Shown: positions 5,774 to 9,120 of the stretch, piece after piece
How the letters are laid out: each line of letters opens with the position of its first letter
Numbering within the stretch: position 1 is the stretch's first letter
NCBI GenBank assembly: GCA_017853915.1
Contig: JAFMIS010000082.1
Span: forward strand, 1-9,120
Direction: 5' to 3'
DNA: 9,120 nt
From: a bacterium
Lineage (GTDB): Bacteria > Bdellovibrionota_C > UBA2361 > OMII01
The notes under the pieces: generated by a model
Database searches by the model: none
What the model was told of the DNA's origin: nothing
Seen by the model: only the letters and a program-made list of their open reading frames with translations
Program-made: the position numbers and the translations under genes

Positions 5774-6954
5774 GCGTTAAGCCATTTTCGCTGTACGTCC
5801 ACGTTCCGTTTTGTTCGCAGAAATGTCCCTACTGTGATTTCAATACATACGCGACCGCTCGAATTCCCGAGCTAGAGTATGTGAGTGCCCTTGGGCGAGA
5901 GATAGATAAATACGCTTCAGACCCTCGCTTCCAAGGGAGACAGATCGGGAGCGTGTTTTTTGGCGGGGGTACTCCCTCGTTGTTGTCCGGGGAAGCGATA
6001 GGAAGAATAGTATCCTCGGCTGACGCGCGCTTTAAAATAGTGCCGGGCGCCGAGATAACGCTTGAGGCTAATCCGAACAACACCTCTCTGGACCGCATAG
6101 CGTCCTTTAGGCAGGCAGGGGTCAATCGGATAAGCTTTGGGGTGCAGAGCTTCTCGCCAGAGCGGCTCTCACTTTTGGGAAGAGATCACTCCGCGGATGA
6201 AGCTGAAAGGGCTATATACGCGGCCCACGAGGCAGGTATATCGAATATAAGTCTCGATCTGATATGTGGCGTTCCAGGACAGAATCTGGGCGATCTGCAG
6301 CAAGATCTTGAGCAAGCTCTGAAGCTGCCCATCGCGCACATCTCCACGTACTCTCTAACGATTGAGCCGGGCACGCCTTTTTTTCAGCGTCAGGAAAGGG
6401 GATTGCTCGCCATGCCGAGCGATGAGCTTGTCGCGGAGATGTTGGTGTTTATTCCGGAATTCTTGGAGGCGCGAGGATTTTTCCGCTACGAGATCAGTAA
6501 TTATGCTCGGCCAGGAAGCGAGAGTGTTCATAATCAGGCCTACTGGATCGGTGATGATTACCTCGGGATCGGCGCTGGCGCTCATTCGTACTGCGGCGAG
6601 TATGATGGTGGAATACTTAGATCCGCCGAGCGTTGGAGCACACTCGCGCTACCTGACTCATACATGAAAGCGGTTGTCGATTCGTCGGCGATCTCTTGGA
6701 GGGAGCGGATCTCGAGCCAATCTTTGAAGTTTGAATTTTTCTATGTGGGACTGCGCATGATGAGAGGGGTCTCGAAAGCGGAGTTCTGCGCTCGCTTCGG
6801 TGAGGCGCTCGACGCGGTGTATGGAGATGTCGTGACTGAACTTGCACGAGAGGGTTATCTCGAAGTGTCCGCTGATGGAATTCGATTAACCAAGCGTGGG
6901 ATCCTGGTAGCTGACTCAGTTTTTGAGCGCTTCATCACTCCTGAAGTTGTCTAA
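5770..6954 (+). CDS. hemW: HemW, radical SAM haem chaperone (formerly 'HemN-like')
   Basis: A 394-residue radical SAM protein. The iron-sulphur motif is C15-x3-C19-x2-C22 in PFCSQKCPYCDF. The residue two after the third Cys is Phe, as in HemW, whereas true oxygen-independent coproporphyrinogen oxidase HemN has a fourth Cys there. GGGTPS (65-70) is the SAM-binding Gly-rich loop; EANPN (99-103) and ISFGVQSF (121-128) continue the TIM-barrel pattern. HNQAYW (254-259) followed by GDDYLGIGAGAHSY is the haem-binding HNxxYW block of HemW. A HemN_C-type winged-helix region closes the protein. HemW binds haem and passes it to membrane haem proteins such as respiratory enzymes. The ATG at 5770 overlaps the secA stop (ATGA), so translation is coupled. 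The gene ends convergently against the YheT-like gene. The older label coproporphyrinogen oxidase is the main wrong alternative. Confidence 0.96.
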   Translation: MSVKPFSLYVHVPFCSQKCPYCDFNTYATARIPELEYVSALGREIDKYASDPRFQGRQIGSVFFGGGTPSLLSGEAIGRIVSSADARFKIVPGAEITLEANPNNTSLDRIASFRQAGVNRISFGVQSFSPERLSLLGRDHSADEAERAIYAAHEAGISNISLDLICGVPGQNLGDLQQDLEQALKLPIAHISTYSLTIEPGTPFFQRQERGLLAMPSDELVAEMLVFIPEFLEARGFFRYEISNYARPGSESVHNQAYWIGDDYLGIGAGAHSYCGEYDGGILRSAERWSTLALPDSYMKAVVDSSAISWRERISSQSLKFEFFYVGLRMMRGVSKAEFCARFGEALDAVYGDVVTELAREGYLEVSADGIRLTKRGILVADSVFERFITPEVV

Positions 6955-7922
6955 CGAGGCGGTGAATATCGCGCCAGGTTTTGAAGAATTCTGTGGTCCA
7001 GCCATGTTCGTGAAAGTCGAAGCGAGTCAATAAATCCCACATGTCCTCCCCATAACGGGGTTTCCAGGGAGAGTGCGTCAGAATAGCGAGCGACTTCTGA
7101 GGGAAAACAGCTGGGCGATAAAAATGGATCGTCAAGCGCGCTTATGATGAGGGTAGGCACTCGTATCGCGTCGAGAAAATGGAGTGAGCTTGAAGAGTCC
7201 CAATAGGAATCCACTGAGGCAAACCCGTGCATCGGAGCGGTGTAGAGCGTGTCGAATTCTTGGAAGGTGCGGATCGAGTCGAGGCGAGTTGTGTCAAAAA
7301 GTTTTGGAAACCGTCGGGCCTTTTCCCGTATTCGCGCGCGGAGAGGCTTCAGAAGATAATTCATGTAGATCCGGTTTTTTTGTTTCGCGAGTTCCTTGGC
7401 GGATCCGCGCAGGTCCATCGGAACAGACACGACGGTCGCCGAGCTGATGAGGTCAAGAGCCGCGGTACCTTCCTCACCCAAATATTTCAAAAGGATATTA
7501 CCCCCCACGCTAATTCCTACGGCGTGGATGTGTGCAAAAGTACGACCCGTCGCATGGTTGATGACAGCTCGAAGGTCTGAGCTTTGTCCGCTGTGATACC
7601 AGGTGGGGAGGCGATTTCGATCTCTTCCGCACCCTCTCATGTTCCAGGTAAGGACCCCATAGCCCGCCTGTAGCAACGCGTGAGCGAGCCCTTTGATGTA
7701 TGAACTTCGAGTCGAACCCTCAAGGCCGTGGGTTAGTATCACCAACTCGCTTCGATCAGAGGCCATCCATTCCAGTTCCAAGAAATCGCCATCGGGCAGC
7801 TCCAAGGTTTCCGGCCGTGAGTCGTCGAGGGGTAGGCGCCGGAAAAGAGATGGCGTTATGGTCTGGATAGATGCTGAGCGAAGATACAATGGAGGGCGGA
7901 ATGTGGAGGTGACCAGGGGCAT
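6951..7922 (-). CDS. yheT: YheT-family alpha/beta hydrolase
   Basis: A complete 323-residue protein, the size typical of E. coli YheT and its relatives (ABHD1/3-like esterases). The N-terminal FRPPLYLRSASIQTI matches the family's F.P.....S.H.QT block, with Ala in place of the usual His. Next come THGLEGSTRSSYIKGLA (oxyanion loop HGLEGS, about 65-70), NMRGCGRDRNR with YHSGQSSDL (94-116), and the nucleophile elbow GISVGGNILLKYLGE with Ser138. The acid is Asp264 or Asp265 in SALDDPFL, and the catalytic His is 294 in GGHVGF. The triad is therefore complete, and hydrolysis of an ester is likely; the physiological substrate in bacteria is not known. There is no signal peptide or clear membrane anchor. 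The ATG at 7922 has only a poor ribosome-binding site, and an ATG farther upstream is blocked at once by TAG. It is convergent with hemW, sharing stop-codon bases. Confidence 0.92.
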   Translation of the reverse strand: MPLVTSTFRPPLYLRSASIQTITPSLFRRLPLDDSRPETLELPDGDFLELEWMASDRSELVILTHGLEGSTRSSYIKGLAHALLQAGYGVLTWNMRGCGRDRNRLPTWYHSGQSSDLRAVINHATGRTFAHIHAVGISVGGNILLKYLGEEGTAALDLISSATVVSVPMDLRGSAKELAKQKNRIYMNYLLKPLRARIREKARRFPKLFDTTRLDSIRTFQEFDTLYTAPMHGFASVDSYWDSSSSLHFLDAIRVPTLIISALDDPFLSPSCFPSEVARYSDALSLETPLWGGHVGFIDSLRLSRTWLDHRILQNLARYSPPR

Positions 7923-8030
7923 GGAGGGTCTCTATCCCATTTTCCGGTCAATCAGCAATCCTTACGTGAGGGCTTAATTCCTCATCGTTTGACATGTTTG
8001 GGGGTAGCGCCTCACGGCATCCCCAGGTTA

Positions 8031-8050
8031 CAGATAATACTATATAAATA
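8031..8050 (+). promoter_or_regulatory. AT-rich -10-like island
   Basis: A 20-bp AT-rich stretch holds GATAAT (8033-8038) and TATAAA (8043-8048), each matching TATAAT at five of six positions. No good -35 box lies at standard spacing, and the island is also -10-like on the minus strand, so the direction of transcription is not settled. It is placed to start a short plus-strand transcript ending at the 8137-8169 hairpin, or to drive the YheT-like gene. Confidence 0.35.
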
Positions 8051-8052
8051 GG

Positions 8053-8167
8053 TGTACTAGGGCATGACGGGTGTGGGCATCTGGCCCACATCTGCAGGCT
8101 TCTTGTGGTGCGCTGACTAATGAGACTACAGGCGTAGTGAAAAAGGTTCCCTTAGGGGTTCTTTTTT
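8053..8167 (+). ncRNA. Candidate small RNA of about 110 nt
   Basis: Bounded by the -10-like island (8031-8050) upstream and a terminator-like hairpin with a T-run (8137-8167) downstream. It contains a clean hairpin TGTGGGC (8072-8078) / GCCCACA (8084-8090) with a 5-nt loop. It resembles no RNA family I recognise (not tRNA, SRP RNA, RNase P, tmRNA; no clear 6S shape). Existence is inferred only from signal order; the ends are approximate. Confidence 0.3.
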
Positions 8168-8169
8168 AC
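8137..8169 (+). terminator. Terminator-like hairpin with T-run between divergent genes
   Basis: AAAAAGG...CCC (8140-8151) faces GGG...CTTTTTT (8155-8167) around a TTA loop. Pairing is C-G x3, a T·G wobble, one T-T mismatch, a G·T wobble, G-C, then five A-T pairs; the T-run forms the 3' arm. The near-symmetrical A/T arms could act on both strands. It lies downstream of neither flanking protein gene, since they diverge. Confidence 0.5.
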
Positions 8170-8188
8170 CACGCTGCTAGCACGTGGT
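8168..8188. repeat. Hairpin ACCACG/CGTGGT with TGCTAGCA in the loop
   Basis: ACCACG (8168-8173) and CGTGGT (8183-8188) form a perfect 6-bp stem. The loop contains the palindrome TGCTAGCA (8175-8182), which recurs inside the longer palindrome at 8241-8252. It abuts the terminator-like hairpin. Confidence 0.5.
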
Positions 8189-8240
8189 TTAAGAAGCACC
8201 TGTATGAGATCGCGACTCGTCGTTGGATGATACGGTGGTG

Positions 8241-8252
8241 TTTGCTAGCAAA
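8241..8252. promoter_or_regulatory. 12-bp perfect palindrome TTTGCTAGCAAA, candidate operator
   Basis: TTTGCTAGCAAA is its own reverse complement and lies about 115 bp before the DUF2298 start. Its core TGCTAGCA also occurs at 8175-8182, 67 bp away. Two spaced copies of a palindrome in a divergent intergenic region are what a dimeric repressor or activator site would look like. No cognate regulator is in the window. Confidence 0.35.
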
Positions 8253-8365
8253 GTAGGGAGGCGGATTTCTCGAAGTGGTTTCAAAAATATCTTCTGAAGA
8301 ACAGTCGAGAAAGCAGCTTAAGGATCACTGATGATCATACTTTTTATTGGTAGCAGAGTGTGAAT

Positions 8366-9120
8366 ATGCTCGGACTCTTCGATGGCATCGTGTGGTTAGT
8401 TATTGTGCAATTACTTGCCTTCGCGGTCCTGCCGTATGTGGCGTGGATGAGCCCCAGCGCTCCGGATCGAGGATACGGATGGTCAAAAGTTCTGGGAGTG
8501 TTTCTATTTGCCTGGACGGTATGGCTTGAGTCACTGTTCGGACTTGCATCCGATAATAACCACCTGGTGGTATTCACCTTTGTTGTTTTTCTCGTTATAG
8601 GGTTTCGTGGTTACTATTCGGGGTGGCTCTCTCTCTCGGACCTCAAGACTCTTTTCTCAAAAAGTGGTCGACAGATTGAGTCGCTCTTCATCGGCTTGAC
8701 GCTTTTCTTCGGGATTATTCGCTTCTGCAACCCAGAGATATTCTGGGGGGAGAAGCCGATGGATTCCACGTTTCTCAATTTTTTCACCAGAAATGAGACT
8801 CTCCCGCCACAGGATCCGTGGGCTGTCGGCAGTCCGATGAGCTACTACTACTTAGGAATTTATTTTATCGCCGCAATTCTTAAACTGACAGGGATTCCAG
8901 CGGCGGTGGGTTACAACCTAGCGATGGCGACGCTTGCTGGGTGGATCGGAAGCGCGCTTTTTTCTCTTATTATTCTTCTTACAAAAAACGCGCGTTTCGC
9001 GTGGTGGTCGGTGTGGCTACTTTTGTTGGCCAGCAATCCTGAAGCGCTGCGTCTCGCTATTATGCAGCCCTTTAGGATGGAGAGTTTTGCATTCTTTAAG
9101 CTCTTGGAGCAGCTTAATTT
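8366..9120 (+). CDS. DUF2298 (Chlor_Arch_YYY) polytopic membrane protein, 5' part
   Basis: The gene runs off the window end; 251 residues are visible. The fragment is very hydrophobic, with membrane segments at about 8-28, 41-60, 66-83, 104-121, 162-178, 184-205 and 211-224. The loop after the fourth segment carries the family hallmark: R-x-x-NPEIFWGEKPMD (Glu129-Lys130-Pro131-Met132-Asp133), then LPPQDPWAVG (146-155) and the tyrosine triplet Y160-Y161-Y162 followed by LG. This is the E-K-P-M-D / P-P-x-D-P-W / Y-Y-Y pattern of DUF2298, known chiefly from Chloroflexi and archaea, where full proteins are long and have many membrane spans. The function is unknown; resemblance to membrane glycosyltransferases has been a reasonable guess but is not proven. 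ATG 8366 is chosen; an in-frame GTG at 8360 is possible, with a stop just before it. No strong ribosome-binding site is visible. Confidence 0.88.
   Translation, partial: MLGLFDGIVWLVIVQLLAFAVLPYVAWMSPSAPDRGYGWSKVLGVFLFAWTVWLESLFGLASDNNHLVVFTFVVFLVIGFRGYYSGWLSLSDLKTLFSKSGRQIESLFIGLTLFFGIIRFCNPEIFWGEKPMDSTFLNFFTRNETLPPQDPWAVGSPMSYYYLGIYFIAAILKLTGIPAAVGYNLAMATLAGWIGSALFSLIILLTKNARFAWWSVWLLLLASNPEALRLAIMQPFRMESFAFFKLLEQLN

Larger units (their letters stand above)
7923..8365. promoter_or_regulatory. 443-bp divergent intergenic region with promoter-like island, hairpins and palindrome
   Basis: It separates the minus-strand YheT-like gene from the plus-strand DUF2298 gene, so both promoters should be here. 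It contains a perfect TTGACA at 7989-7994 without a matching -10 box, an AT-rich island at 8031-8050, hairpins at 8072-8090, 8137-8169 and 8168-8188, a 12-bp palindrome at 8241-8252, and GATCA-CTGA-TGATC at 8323-8336 just before the DUF2298 start. I see no believable protein gene; a 61-codon frame at 8071-8256 lacks coding character. The length and the internal terminator-like hairpin suggest a small RNA or a gene remnant. Confidence 0.6.

Noticed and set aside
5770..6954. Annotation as oxygen-independent coproporphyrinogen III oxidase HemN
   Set aside because: The motif is CxxxCxxCxF rather than CxxxCxxCxC, and HNxxYW is present, both typical of HemW.
7989..7994. Perfect TTGACA as the -35 box of a strong promoter
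   Set aside because: The sequence 16-18 nt downstream (around 8011-8018) is GC-rich and has no -10 match.
8071..8256. 61-codon plus-strand frame in the divergent intergenic region
   Set aside because: It starts at GTG without a ribosome-binding site, spans a hairpin and a terminator-like structure, and shows no recognisable motif.

Overview
The window looks like a chromosomal segment of a Gram-negative bacterium. It carries a Mpl-type peptidoglycan-recycling ligase, SecA, HemW, a YheT-family hydrolase and a YqjD/YqjE/DUF3618-like envelope cassette. The mix is compatible with a proteobacterial or delta-proteobacteria-like lineage, but I cannot fix the taxon from the sequence. Coding density is high and base composition is even. 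I see no transposase, integrase, CRISPR array, rRNA or tRNA.

Layout from left to right. (1) Minus strand: the 5' end of a Mpl-like ligase (1-211), a 369-bp non-coding stretch with several inverted repeats and a 9-bp triple repeat, then a YciA-like hotdog acyl-CoA thioesterase (581-967). (2) Plus strand: a stand-alone DUF985/cupin protein (1200-1721), followed by two small hairpins. (3) Plus strand: a compact cassette of three small membrane-associated proteins (1853-2961), made up of a tail-anchored YqjD/ElaB-like protein, a YqjE-like two-helix protein and a DUF3618-like protein. The three are tightly packed and surely co-transcribed. (4) Plus strand: secA (3056-5773) and hemW (5770-6954), joined by a 4-nt ATGA overlap. 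A possible 8-codon upstream ORF precedes secA. (5) Minus strand: a YheT-type alpha/beta hydrolase (6951-7922), convergent with hemW and sharing stop-codon bases with it. (6) A 443-bp divergent intergenic region with an AT-rich promoter-like island, a terminator-like hairpin and a 12-bp palindrome; it may hold a small RNA. (7) Plus strand: the 5' end of a large DUF2298 (Chlor_Arch_YYY) polytopic membrane protein (8366 to the window end).

The common theme is housekeeping of the cell envelope: cell-wall recycling, membrane-associated stress proteins, the Sec ATPase, and a multi-membrane-span protein of unknown function, with a haem chaperone and two small metabolic enzymes between them. I found no clear new defence or mobile system. 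The parts most likely to repay a second look are the divergent intergenic region at 7923-8365, the short ORF in front of secA, the envelope cassette placed directly upstream of secA, and the DUF2298 gene.
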